The position numbers and the translations under genes are program-made. DNA of 64,000 nucleotides from Salvelinus alpinus (taxonomy: Eukaryota; Chordata; Actinopteri; Salmoniformes; Salmonidae): contig NC_092094.1 of NCBI RefSeq assembly GCF_045679555.1, forward strand, positions 33,682,430-33,746,429. Reading direction: 5' to 3'. How positions within the stretch are numbered: position 1 is the first letter of the stretch; each line of letters begins with the position of its first letter. Of this stretch, positions 12,029 to 22,685 are shown piece after piece. Below the pieces are notes generated by a model that did no database searches, was not told the origin of the DNA, and worked only from the letters and a program-made list of their open reading frames with translations.

Positions 12029-13032
12029 AAATTAAATTGAAGAAATCCCCTCAGAGGCTTCCAGTGCAGTGTGTTTAGGCATTTCTGATGCCACTGGAGC
12101 ATATAAACATCTCCAACAAGCTGTGCAATCTGTTAGCCCTGCCACAGGCTCTCTCCCTTTACTCTATATGCCTTGCTATGGTCCTATCCCATTCTCTCTC
12201 TATCATAGTGGTATGTTCATTTGGCCTGTGTAGAGCCGTTGAGGTTCAGTATTCATATCCCAAGCTGGAGCATCACCCCTGGCCCTTTTCAGACTTCTCT
12301 CTCACTCAATACAGCCCAGACAGTACAATAGTTATCGATACACTGACAGACTGCTCGTCTGCGGTCTGTCCAGCCCACACAAAGAGACACTGGGGACTAG
12401 GGAGAAGACGCTCAGCCACCCGCCCAAAAGCACATAAACACTCACCCACACAGTGGTACCAAACCTGGCTGGGAAAATAGAGGCAGTTGTCATTTTTGTG
12501 AGTGTGTGAATTTGGGACAGACTAGTTGAGCAGCTTGTCCGCCACACTAAGCCCTTATTATTGAATTCCGGAAACCTAATATCATTCAGTGGAGTATCAG
12601 GGCTATAGAACTGTGATAAATCCTAAGGAGGTTAGGGATCCCATCCAAAGACAGCCATAAAAAGGATGCCTCCAAACCCTGGAAGGCTGCATCAAAGAGG
12701 ATTCCATTATGAACCAGACAGTGATGCTGACAAGTTGCTTCTTTCCTAGGTAAAACACATGAAAGGGATCCAGAGAGCTGGGATGATTTGCCTTCAGTGT
12801 GCTGCTCTACTGGAACTCCATGTGATGTAATCATTGAATGCGGTAGCCACGCAGCGTGCAGCTAGCCAATCAGAGCACAGCTGAGTCGTGATGCTGGTAA
12901 ACAGTGGCGATGTACTCCGGTGTTAATTCCTCATAAAACATTCAGGCCTAGCAAACATTTGAATCTTTAATAGGCAGCATATCCTAATAGGCAGCATAGG
13001 TGGCTGCTCCTTCATCACTAGCTGACACATGA
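12029..13032. other. intergenic, no gene seen
   Basis: No gene recognised. Short open frames at 12088-12480 (+) and 12586-12834 (-) have no family signature. Confidence 0.5.
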
Positions 13033-13601
13033 CCAGTGGCGACTCGTCAACATTATAATTTCTATTGTTCCTGTTTTGCATGTTATTTTGGCATTGATAC
13101 GTGTCACATATCATTTTTCAAACAATGTAAAATATATATACTGAGTTCATAAAGCCGCATACAAAATGTGTATTTTTTTTGCTTTCTTGAGTAAGGCAGC
13201 TCCAAAATGCAGGTGTTTCAGTCTAGCTCAGTGCTTTCTGTGGTGGTGAGGCAGCTAGCTGAAAATACGGAGCGTAAGGGTTGGTAATGTTCTCTAGTTG
13301 CGCTGTGATTGGCTCGGTGTTCTGTCACTCATGGGGACACCGCATCACGTCACTGCAAAATATACGGGGAGAGCTCAAAAGTTCAAGCCCCTTGGGTGCT
13401 GCCATAGAGTTACATTAGAAGAGGCCATCCAAGAAGGCTCAAGGTCATTGGCCACAGAAAAAAATTACATCATGTCAACATCTAACATTCAAAATCTTAG
13501 CTAGCAAGTTAGGAGTCATCATCATGGATCAAGTCGACAATCCACTGGCAAATCCTTTTCAATCCTTGTCATAAGAAGAGAAATGATGAAGAGAAATTAT
13601 A

Positions 13602-16600
13602 CAGTTGAAGTCGGAAGTTTAAACTCAGTTTTTCACAATTCCTGACATTTAATCCTAGTAACAATTCCCTGTCTTAAGTCAGTTAGGATCACCACTTTAT
13701 TTTAAGAATGTGAAATGTCAGAATAACAGAGGAGAGAATTTTTTCTTTTTCAGCTTTTATTTCTTTCATCACATTCCCAGTGGGTCAGAAGTTTACATAC
13801 ACTCAATTAGTATTTGGTAGCATTGCCTTTAAATTGTTTAACTTGGTTCAAACGTTTCAGGTAGCCTTCCACAAGCTTTCCACAATAAGTTGGGTGAATT
13901 TTGGCCCATTCCTCCTGACAGAGCTCGTGTAACTGAGTAAGGTTTGTAGGCCTCCTTGCTCGCACACGCTTTGGAAGTGTGCTTGGGGTCATTGTCCATT
14001 TGGAAGACCCATTTGCAACCAAGCTTCAACTTCCTGACTTGAGATGTTGCTTCAATATATCCACATAATCTTCCTATCTCATGATGCCATCTATTTTGTG
14101 AAGTGCACCAGGCCCTCCTGCAGCAAAGCACCCCCACAACATGATTCTGCTACCCCCATGCTTCACGGTTGGGATGGTGTTCTTCGGCTTGCAAGCCTCA
14201 TTATGGCCAAACAGTTCTATTTTTGTTTCATCAGACCAGAGGACATTTCTCCAAAAAGTACAATCTTTGTCCTCATGTGCCGTTGCAAACCGTAGTCTGG
14301 CTTTTTTATGGGGTTTTGGAGCAGTGGCTTCTTCCTTGCTGATCGGCCTTTCAGGTTATGTTAATATAGGACTCGTTGTACTGTGGATACAGATACTTTT
14401 GTACCGGTTTCCTCCAGCATCTTCACAAGGTCCTTTGCTGTTGTTCTGAGATTGATTTGTACTTTTCACACCAAAGTACGTTCATCCCCATGAGACAGAA
14501 CGTGTCTCCTTCCTGAGCGGTATGACGGCTGCGTGGTCCCATGGTGTTTATACTTGCATACTATTGTTTGTACAGATTAACGTGGTACCTTCAGGCATTT
14601 GGAAATTGCTCCCAAGGATGAACCAGACTTGTGGAGGTCTACCATTTTTTTCCTGAGGTCTTGGCTGATTTCTTTTGATTTTCCCATGATGTCAAGCAAA
14701 GAGGCACTGAGTTTGAAGATAGGCCTTGAAATACATCCACAGGTACACCTCCAATTAACACAAATTATGTCAATTGGCCTATTAGAAGCTTCTAAAGCCA
14801 TGACATCATCATTTTCTGGAATTTTCAAAGCTGTTTAACCTGTTTGGGCTGCAGGGGCAGTATTGAGTAGCTCTGATAAAAGGTGCCCATTTCAAACGGC
14901 CTCGTACTCAATTCTTGCTCGTACAATATGCATATTATTATTACTATTGGATAGAAAACACTCTCTAGTTTCTAAAACCGTTTGAATTATATCTGTGAGT
15001 AAAACAGAACTCATTTGGCAGCAAACTTCCTGACCAGGAAGTGGAAAGTCTGAAAACGATGCTCTGTTCTAGGGCCTGCCTATAAATGGGCATGATACGT
15101 ATTAGTATACATGCACGTCATACACCTTCCACTAGATGTCAAGAGGCAGTGAGAGAAGAAATGAGGTGTTTATCTTGGTCTGAGGTGGAATAAATCCTCT
15201 TGGAATGACGTGTCACCCATTTCCTGTTTTCTGGAAAGCGCGAGGATGGACCTGGAATTGCCTTCTGAAAAGCTGTCGTTATAGGTGACTACTATCTCCG
15301 GCTTTGATTTTATTTGATACATGTGACAATATCATCGTAAAGTATGTTTTTTCAATATAGTTTTATTAGATTATTGAAATTTATTCGGGACGTTAGGCGT
15401 GTTGCGTTGTATGCCTTTGTTCAGGAAGGAGAGCTTCGCGCCACTTGGCGAGTGTGCTTGCTAATTCAAGAGGGAAAAAGGACGTTCTAAAACCAAACAA
15501 CGATTGTTCCCGACAAAGGACCTCTTGTACAACATTCTGATGGAAGCTCATCAAAAGTAGGACCCATTTTATGATGCTATTTCATATATCTGTCGAACTG
15601 TGTACTTTTAGTTTTGCGCCCAGGTTTTGTGCACTCTCTCGCCATAACGTAAGCCTTATGTCGTAATGAAGTTATTTTTAGAATTCTAACACTGCGATTG
15701 CATTAAGAACTAGTGTATCTATCATTTCCTATACAACATGTATTTTTTTGTCATGTTTATAAATAGTTATTTGGTCAGAATATGTGAGTGTCAGATAAAT
15801 ATCCGGACGTTGTGGGAAAAAGGTGCTACGTTAGCACAATGTATAACCACTGATTTCAGCTCTAAATATGCACATTTTCGAACAAAACATAAGTGTATGT
15901 ATAACCTGATGTTATAGGACTGTCATCTGATGAAGCTTATCAAGGTTAGTCAAAAATTATATATCTTTTGCTGGTTTGTTACGATCGCTAACTTTTGCTG
16001 CTGGGAAATGGCTTGTGTTTCTGGCTATTGTGGTAAGCTAATATAATGCTATATTGTGTTTTCGCTGTAAAACACTTAATAAATCGGAAATATTGGCTGG
16101 AATCACAAGATGCCTATCTTTCATTTGCTGTACACCATGTATTTTTCAGAAATGTTTTATGATGAGTATTTAGGTATTTGACGTTGGTGTCTGTAATTAT
16201 TCTGGCTGCTTCGGTGCTATTTCTGACGGTAGCTGTGATGGTAGCTGCAATGTAAAACTGATTTATACCTCAAATATGCAAATTTTTCGAACAAAACATA
16301 GATTTATTGTGTAACATGTTATAGGACTGTCATCTGATGAAGTTGTTTCTTGGTTAGTTTGGTTGGATCTTGGTTAGTTATGTTGGTTTTGTGCATGCTA
16401 CCTGTGCTGTGAAAAATGTCTGTCCTTTTTTGTAGTTGGTGGTGAGCTAACATAAATATACGTGGTGTTTTCGCTGTAAAACATTTTAAAAATCGGACAT
16501 GTTGGCTGGATTCACAAGATGTTTATCCTTCAAATGCTGTATTGGACTTGTTAATGTGTGAAAGTTAAATATTTCTAAAAAAAAATATTTTGAATTTCGC

Positions 16601-16902
16601 ACCCTGCACTTGAAGTGGCTGTTGTCATATTGCGCCCGGCTTCGGGCTTGCAGCCCAAATAAGTTAAAGGCACAGTCAACTTAGTGTATGTAAACTTCTG
16701 ACCCACTGGAATTGTGATACAGTGAATTATAAGTGAAATAACCTGTCTGTAAACAATTGTTGAAAAATTACTTGTCATGCACAAAGTAGATGTCCTAACC
16801 GACTTGCCAAACTAGAGTTTGTTAACAAGAAATTTGTGGAGTGGTTGAAAATGAGTTTTAATGACTCCAACCGAAGTGTATGTAAACTTCTGACTTCAAC
16901 TG
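13602..16902 (-). mobile_element. Tc1-like transposon, itself split by a piggyBac MITE
   Basis: The termini are CAGTTGAAGTCGGAAGTTTA at 13602 and its inverted partner ending GACTTCAACTG at 16902, with TA on each side (13600-13601, 16903-16904). The transposase is on the minus strand: N-terminal helix-turn-helix part at 14577-14828 ([20 protein letters not shown]), then a badly frame-broken middle, and the C-terminal part at 13807-14137 (MDNDPKHTSK). The usual NPIENLW block, which carries the third catalytic acid, is deleted between HTSK and VRARRPTNLTQ. Without the insert at 14839-16663 it is about 1.47 kb. Dead. Confidence 0.92.
14839..16663. mobile_element. piggyBac-type MITE in TTAA of a Tc1
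   Basis: A 1825-bp element flanked by TTAA on both sides (14835-14838, 16664-16667). Its ends are inverted: CCTGTTTGGGCTGCAG and CTTATTTGGGCTGCAA. TTAA duplication is the piggyBac signature. No transposase. The interior repeats itself at about 410 bp: GGACTGTCATCTGATGAAG occurs near 15918 and 16324, and TGTTTTCGCTGTAAAACA near 16056 and 16467, with a more degenerate third unit upstream. Confidence 0.88.
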
Positions 16903-17175
16903 TAGATAAAACGTATCGTGCTCATCAGCCATTGGGCATTAACATTACACAACAAGTTGGAAATCACAAATTCAACAATGAGTGGTTTGGAAGGAATCAG
17001 TGGCTGACTGCAAGCATTGCAAAGCAATCACTAGCCTGCTATTCAGTGGAGTGGGTGTGTGGTCCAAGTCTGGGTTTAAGGGTCTGTTTTCTAAGCTTAA
17101 CCCTTGTGTTGTCTTCAGGGTAAGAAATGACCCGCCACTATGTTTAACGGTTATAAAATAATTTACACACCACAA

Positions 17176-17339
<164 letters not shown>

Positions 17340-17889
17340 ATGAGATAGAGATTGTGTGCCTCTGATTGAACTCAGACAAAACTAGAAGTTTCTTGTGCAT
17401 GTGCAGCATCTCCCTCCACGACCCCACACGTGGCTCAAGTTCACAGACAAAATAAACAAAATTTCAGACAAAATAAACATTTCTTGAAAGCATTGTTTAC
17501 TAATGGGGAATGCAGTCAGATACTATAAAGGTGCTGCAGATGACAGTCCCCCCAGTTCTCTCTTTGCTGAAGCCATGAGTGCACATTTCAGTGCCCAACA
17601 GGTCGTAGATCTAATTTATTTCAGATGTCCAGGAGGAACCAGAGCACAATGATTTAGAAGAGGGGGTATCTGAAGAAGAAGATGGGGAAGAATACAACCC
17701 AAAGCATGATGCATCAGATGAAATCCCCCAAGCTGAAAGAGAGACATTTTTGTCAAAGAACAGCTAAATAACATGGTCCCTGTGACCATATGACAACCAG
17801 GGCAGGATGGCAGCACAAAATGTCAGAAAGATGACCCCAGGGCCCACAAGACATGCAGTTGCCCATGCCCAGGACATCACCTCAACATT

Positions 17890-18078
17890 TTTTACTTTAC
17901 CTTTATTTAACTTGGCAAGCCAGTTAAGAACAAATTCTTATTTTCAATTACAGCCTAGGAACAGTGGGTTAACTGCCTTGTTCAGGGGCAGAATGACAGA
18001 TTTTTACCTTGTCAGCACGGGGATTCGATATTGCAACCTTTCGGTTACTAGTCCAACGCTCCAACCACTAGGCTACCC
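17890..18078 (-). mobile_element. HpaI-type SINE inside the piggyBac gene
   Basis: Full-length minus-strand copy: the tail (ACCTTTATTTAACTTGGCAAG on plus) is at left and the tRNA-like head, complement of GGGTAGCCTAGTGGTTGGAG, ends at 18078. ACATT on both sides (17885-17889, 18079-18083) fits a target duplication. Confidence 0.9.
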
Positions 18079-18482
18079 ACATTACACATGTTCATCACAC
18101 CAGCCATCGAAAAAATCATCCTGGAGATGACAAATGTTGAGGGTTTCCGTAAAGATGGAGACTTTATGGACGAGATTGACCTGCGTGCCTACATAGGGCT
18201 GCTAATCTTAGCGGGTGTGTATAGGTCCCGAGGCGAGGCTACATGTAGTCTCTGGGATGCAGAGTGGAAGGGCAATTTTCCGTGCCACGATGCCACTGAA
18301 AGTCTTTCACACTTTCTCAAGAATGCTACGATTTGATAACTGTGAGTCAAGACCTGCAAGATGTGTGAGAGACAAACTGGTGGCCATAAGAGAGGTCTGG
18401 GAGAAGTGGGTGGAGCGTCTGCCATACCTCTACAACCCTGGGCGTGAAGTAACAGTTGATGAGCAACTGGTTCCATTCAGAG

Positions 18483-18617
18483 GTAAATTTGTATTTTCAT
18501 ATCTGTAATGTAAGTGATTTTCACTGTTAACTTTATTATGTATTGCTGTAATATAATTGATTTATGTGATTGTTTTCTGTGACACTAATACTAATTACTG
18601 ATCTCTTTTGTCAAAAG
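18483..18617 (+). other. Putative spliceosomal intron in the piggyBac gene
   Basis: The protein motif VPFRG/RCTFRQY is interrupted by 135 bp beginning GTAAAT and ending TCAAAAG, phase 1; removing it restores a continuous family motif. No repeat ends are seen, so an intron is likelier than an insertion. Confidence 0.6.
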
Positions 18618-18788
18618 GTCGCTGTACTTTCCGGCAGTATATGCCCAGCAAGCCAGCAAAGTATGGCATCAAGATATGGGTGGCCTGTAATGCACAATCC
18701 AGCTACGCTTGGAAGATTCCGCTTCGCTCCACAGGTAGTTTTACCATTTTAATTTTCATTACAGTACAACGGTTTGATTTGTTTGATC

Positions 18789-19560
18789 TTAGCTAGCTAC
18801 ATAGCCGTCTTTGTATCAAAGATAATTGTGTAGTTATTGAGGTTCGCTGGCCAGCTATTTTCGTCGTAACGTAACGTAGTCAACACTGCTAGCTAGCCAG
18901 CTAGCCACCGAATAGCAGCATAGCAGCATAGCAGCACTGGACAAACGATTACATTACAACGGAACGACTTGATTAGTGTAGTGTTAGCTGGCTACATAGT
19001 TGTCTTTGCTATCTTTGTATCTAAGATAATTGTGTAGCTTAGAGTTGGTTAGAGTAATTATTCGGTTAACTAGCCAGCTATTTTCGTAACGTAACGTAGT
19101 CAACACTGCTAGCTAGCCAGCTAGCCACCGAATAGCAGCATAGCAGCACTGGAGAAACGATTACATTACAACGGAACGACTTGATTAGTGTAGTGTTAGC
19201 TGGCTACATAGTTGTCTTTGCTATCTTTGTATCTAAGATAATTGTGTAGCTTAGAGTTGGTTAGAGTAATTATTCGGTTAACTAGCCAGCTATTTTCGTC
19301 CGCCGCGCTGCGCTGCCGTCTCCTACCTAGTCAACACTGCTAGCTAACACTGCTAGCTAGCCAACTTCTACCGAATAGCAGCACTGTAGAAACTCACATT
19401 ACAACTTACATTACAACGGAACGACTTGATTAGCGTAGTGTTAGCTAGCTACATAGTTGTCTTTGCTGTCCTTGTATCCAAGATAATTGTGTAGTTTTGA
19501 GAAATTGTCGAGGTTACCTAGCCAGTTAGAGGTTACCTAGCCAGCTACACGTTCAAACAA
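18789..19560 (+). repeat. Tandem monomers in the L2 LINE 5' UTR
   Basis: The block TTAGCTRGCTACATAG..GTCTTTG starts at 18789, 18984, 19196 and 19441 (periods 195, 212, 245 bp). Each monomer carries AAGATAATTGTGTAG, CAACACTGCTAGCTAGCCAG, a run of AGCAGCAT units and TTACAACGGAACGACTTGAT. The layout is like the promoter monomers of some mammalian L1 elements; promoter function here is an inference. Confidence 0.85.
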
Positions 19561-19745
19561 AGTCAACAACGCAGCCACTGCTAGCCAGCCTACTTCACCG
19601 CCAGCAGTACTATATCATTTTAGTCAATAAGATTTTATTTTATTTTTGCAACGTAAGCTTACTTCCTGAACATTCGAGACGTGTAGTCCACTTGTCATTC
19701 TAATCTCCTTTGCATTAGCGTAGCCTCTTCTGTAGCCTGTCAACT

Positions 19746-22685
19746 ATGTGTCTGTCTATCCCTCTTCTCTCCTCTCTGCACAGACCATACAAACGCTTCA
19801 CACAGCGTGGCCGCTGCCATTCTAACCTGGTGGTTCCAGCGCGCACGACCCACGTGGAGTTCCAGGTCTCCGGCAGCCTCTGGAACTGCCGATCTGCGGC
19901 CAACAAGGCAGAGTTCATCTCAGCCTATGCGTCCCTCCAGTCCCTCGACTTCTTGGCACTGACGGAAACATGGATTACCACTGACAACACTGCTACTCCT
20001 ACTGCTCTCGCCTCGTCTGCCCACGTGTTCTCGCACACCCCGAGAGCTTCTGGTCAGCGGGGCGGTGGCACTGGGATCCTCATCTCTCCCAAGTGGACAT
20101 TCTCTCTTTCTCCCCTGACCCATCTGTCTATCGCCTCCTTTGAATTCCATGCTGTCACAGTTACCAGCCCTTTCAAGCTTAACATCCTTATCATTTATCG
20201 CCCTCCAGGTTCCCTTGGAGAGTTCATCAATGAGCTTGACGCCCTGATAAGTTCCTTTCCTGAGGATGGCTCACCTCTCACAGTTCTGGGTGACTTTAAC
20301 CTCCCCACGTCTACCTTTGACTCATTCCTCTCTGCCTCCTTCTTTCCACTCCTCTCCTCTTTTGACCTCACCCTCTCACCTTCCCCCCCTACTCACAAGG
20401 CAGGCAATACGCTTGACCTCATCTTTACTAGATGCTGTTCTTCCACTAATCTCACTGCAACTCCCCTCCAAGTCTCCGACCACTACCTTGTATCCTTTTC
20501 CCTCTCGCTCTCATCTAACACTTCCCACACTGCCCCTACTCGGATGGTATCGCGCCGTCCCAACCTTCGCTCTCTCTCCCCCGCTACTCTCTCCTCTTCC
20601 ATCCTATCATGTCTTCCCTCTGCTCAAACCTTCTCCAACCTATCTCCTGATTCTGCCTCCTCAACCCTCCTCTCCTCCCTTTCTGCATCCTTTGACTCTC
20701 TATGTCCCCTATCCTCCAGGCCGGCTCGGTCCTCCCCTCCTGCTCCGTGGCTCGACGACTCACTGCGAGCTCACAGAACAGGGCTCCGGGCAGCCGAGCG
20801 GAAATGGAGGAAAACTCGCCTCCCTGCGGACCTGGCATCCTTTCACTCCCTCCTCTCTACATTCTCCTCTTCTGTCTCTGCTGCTAAAGCCACTTTCTAC
20901 CACTCTAAATTCCAAGCATCTGCCTCTAACCCTAGGAAGCTCTTTGCCACCTTCTCCTCCCTCCTGAATCCTCCTCCCCCTCCTCCCCCCTCCTCCCTCT
21001 CTGCGGATGACTTCGTCAACCATTTTGAAAAGAAGGTCGACGACATCCGATCCTCGTTTGCTAAGTCAAACGACACCGCTGGTTCTGCTCACACTGCCCT
21101 ACCCTGTGCTTTGACCTCTTTCTCCCCTCTCTCTCCAGATGAAATCTCGCGTCTTGTGACGGCCGGCCGCCCAACAACCTGCCCGCTTGACCCTATCCCC
21201 TCCTCTCTTCTCCAGACCATTTCCGGAGACCTTCTCCCTTACCTCACCTCGCTCATCACCTCATCCTTGACCGCTGGCTACGTCCCTTCCGTCTTCAAGA
21301 GAGCGAGAGTTGCACCCCTTCTGAAAAAACCTACACTCGATCCCTCCGATGTCAACAACTACAGACCAGTATCCCTTCTTTCTTTTCTCTCCAAAACTCT
21401 TGAACGTGCCGTCCTTGGCCAGCTCTCCTGCTATCTCTCTCAGAATGACCTTCTTGATCCAAATCAGTCAGGTTTCAAGACTAGTCATTCAACTGAGACT
21501 GCTCTTCTCTGTGTCACGGAGGCGCTCCGCACTGCTAAAGCTAACTCTCTCTCCTCTGCTCTCATCCTTCTAGACCTATCGGCTGCCTTTGATACTGTGA
21601 ACCATCAGATCCTCCTCTCCACCCTCTCCGAGCTGGGCATCTCCGGCGCGGCCCACGCTTGGATTGCGTCCTATCTGACAGGTCGCTCCTACCAGGTGGC
21701 GTGGCGAGAATCTGTCTCCGCACCACGTGCTCTCACCACTGGTGTCCCCCAGGGCTCTGTTCTAGGCCCTCTCCTATTCTCGCTATACACCAAGTCACTT
21801 GGCTCTGTCATATCCTCACATGGCCTCTCCTATCATTGCTATGCAGACGACACACAATTAATCTTCTCCTTTCCCCCCTCTGATAACCAGGTGGCGAATC
21901 GCATCTCTGCATGTCTGGCAGACATATCAGTGTGGATGACGGATCACCACCTCAAGCTGAACCTCGGCAAGACGGAGCTGCTCTTCCTCCCGGGGAAGGA
22001 CTGCCCGTTCCATGATCTCGCCATCACGGTTGACAACTCCATTGTGTCCTCCTCCCAGAGCGCTAAGAACCTTGGCGTGATCCTGGACAACACCCTGTCG
22101 TTCTCAACTCACATCAAGGCGGTGACCCGTTCCTGTAGGTTCATGCTCTACAACATTCGCAGAGTACGACCCTGCCTCACACAGGAAGCGGCGCAGGTCC
22201 TAATCCAGGCACTTGTCATCTCCCGTCTGGATTACTGCAACTCGCTGTTGGCTGGGCTCCCTGCCTGTGCCATTAAACCCCTACAACTCATCCAGAACGC
22301 CGCAGCCCGTCTGGTGTTCAACCTTCCCAAGTTCTCTCACGTCACCCCGCTCCTCCGCTCTCTCCACTGGCTTCCAGTTGAAGCTCGCATCCGCTACAAG
22401 ACCATGGTGCTTGCCTACGGAGCTGTGAGGGGAACGGCACCTCCGTACCTTCAGGCTCTGATCAGGCCCTACACCCAAACAAGGGCACTGCGTTCATCCA
22501 CCTCTGGCCTGCTCGCCTCCCTACCTCTGAGGAAGTACAGTTCCCGCTCAGCCCAGTCAAAACTGTTCGCTGCTCTGGCACCCCAATGGTGGAACAAACT
22601 CCCTCACGACGCCAGGTCAGCGGAGTCAATCACCACCTTCCGGAGACACCTGAAACCCCACCTCTTTAAGGAATACCTAGGATAG
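19746..22685 (+). CDS. L2-clade endonuclease/reverse transcriptase, intact frame
   Basis: 979 residues without a stop. An apurinic-like endonuclease occupies roughly residues 50-260: LTETWI, IIYRPPG, VLGDFNLP, LDLIFTR and VSDHYLVSF supply the catalytic Glu, Asp/Asn and Asp-His positions. A Ser/Pro-rich linker follows. The reverse transcriptase spans about residues 470-760: RVAPLLKKP, NNYRPVSLLS, GFKTSHSTETALL, LDLSAAFDTVNH, GVPQGSVLGPLLFSLY and the active-site box CYADDTQL. The C-terminal third (SRLDYCNSLLAGLP) is the conserved post-RT region. It makes and inserts cDNA of its own RNA in the nucleus. No separate ORF1 is seen. All key residues are present, so this copy is young compared with the other LINEs here. 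The first Met is the earliest in frame; initiation at a later Met is possible. Confidence 0.93.
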   Translation: MCLSIPLLSSLHRPYKRFTQRGRCHSNLVVPARTTHVEFQVSGSLWNCRSAANKAEFISAYASLQSLDFLALTETWITTDNTATPTALASSAHVFSHTPRASGQRGGGTGILISPKWTFSLSPLTHLSIASFEFHAVTVTSPFKLNILIIYRPPGSLGEFINELDALISSFPEDGSPLTVLGDFNLPTSTFDSFLSASFFPLLSSFDLTLSPSPPTHKAGNTLDLIFTRCCSSTNLTATPLQVSDHYLVSFSLSLSSNTSHTAPTRMVSRRPNLRSLSPATLSSSILSCLPSAQTFSNLSPDSASSTLLSSLSASFDSLCPLSSRPARSSPPAPWLDDSLRAHRTGLRAAERKWRKTRLPADLASFHSLLSTFSSSVSAAKATFYHSKFQASASNPRKLFATFSSLLNPPPPPPPSSLSADDFVNHFEKKVDDIRSSFAKSNDTAGSAHTALPCALTSFSPLSPDEISRLVTAGRPTTCPLDPIPSSLLQTISGDLLPYLTSLITSSLTAGYVPSVFKRARVAPLLKKPTLDPSDVNNYRPVSLLSFLSKTLERAVLGQLSCYLSQNDLLDPNQSGFKTSHSTETALLCVTEALRTAKANSLSSALILLDLSAAFDTVNHQILLSTLSELGISGAAHAWIASYLTGRSYQVAWRESVSAPRALTTGVPQGSVLGPLLFSLYTKSLGSVISSHGLSYHCYADDTQLIFSFPPSDNQVANRISACLADISVWMTDHHLKLNLGKTELLFLPGKDCPFHDLAITVDNSIVSSSQSAKNLGVILDNTLSFSTHIKAVTRSCRFMLYNIRRVRPCLTQEAAQVLIQALVISRLDYCNSLLAGLPACAIKPLQLIQNAAARLVFNLPKFSHVTPLLRSLHWLPVEARIRYKTMVLAYGAVRGTAPPYLQALIRPYTQTRALRSSTSGLLASLPLRKYSSRSAQSKLFAALAPQWWNKLPHDARSAESITTFRRHLKPHLFKEYLG

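Larger units (their letters stand above)
13033..17160 (+). pseudogene. ZMYM1-like hAT element, 5' part, split by a Tc1
   Basis: The segment begins near CAGTGGCGACTCGTCA (hAT-like terminus) and has a conserved non-coding leader (13130-13425) present again, inverted, at 63709-64000. A coding trace starts near 13524 (MDQVDNPLANPFQSLS) and is broken by stops. After the Tc1 insertion at 13602-16902 it resumes at about 16905-17120 with ITQQVGNHKFNNEWFGRNQW and SLACYSVEWVCGPSL, which resembles the TTF-type zinc-finger region of ZMYM1-like hAT transposases. The DDE core is absent; the trace ends before the microsatellite at 17170. A fossil; the left boundary is approximate. Confidence 0.6.

Noticed and set aside
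20266-20967. 233-codon frame inside the L2 ORF
   Set aside because: A shadow frame of the Ser/Pro-rich linker of the endonuclease/RT; low complexity and no family signature.
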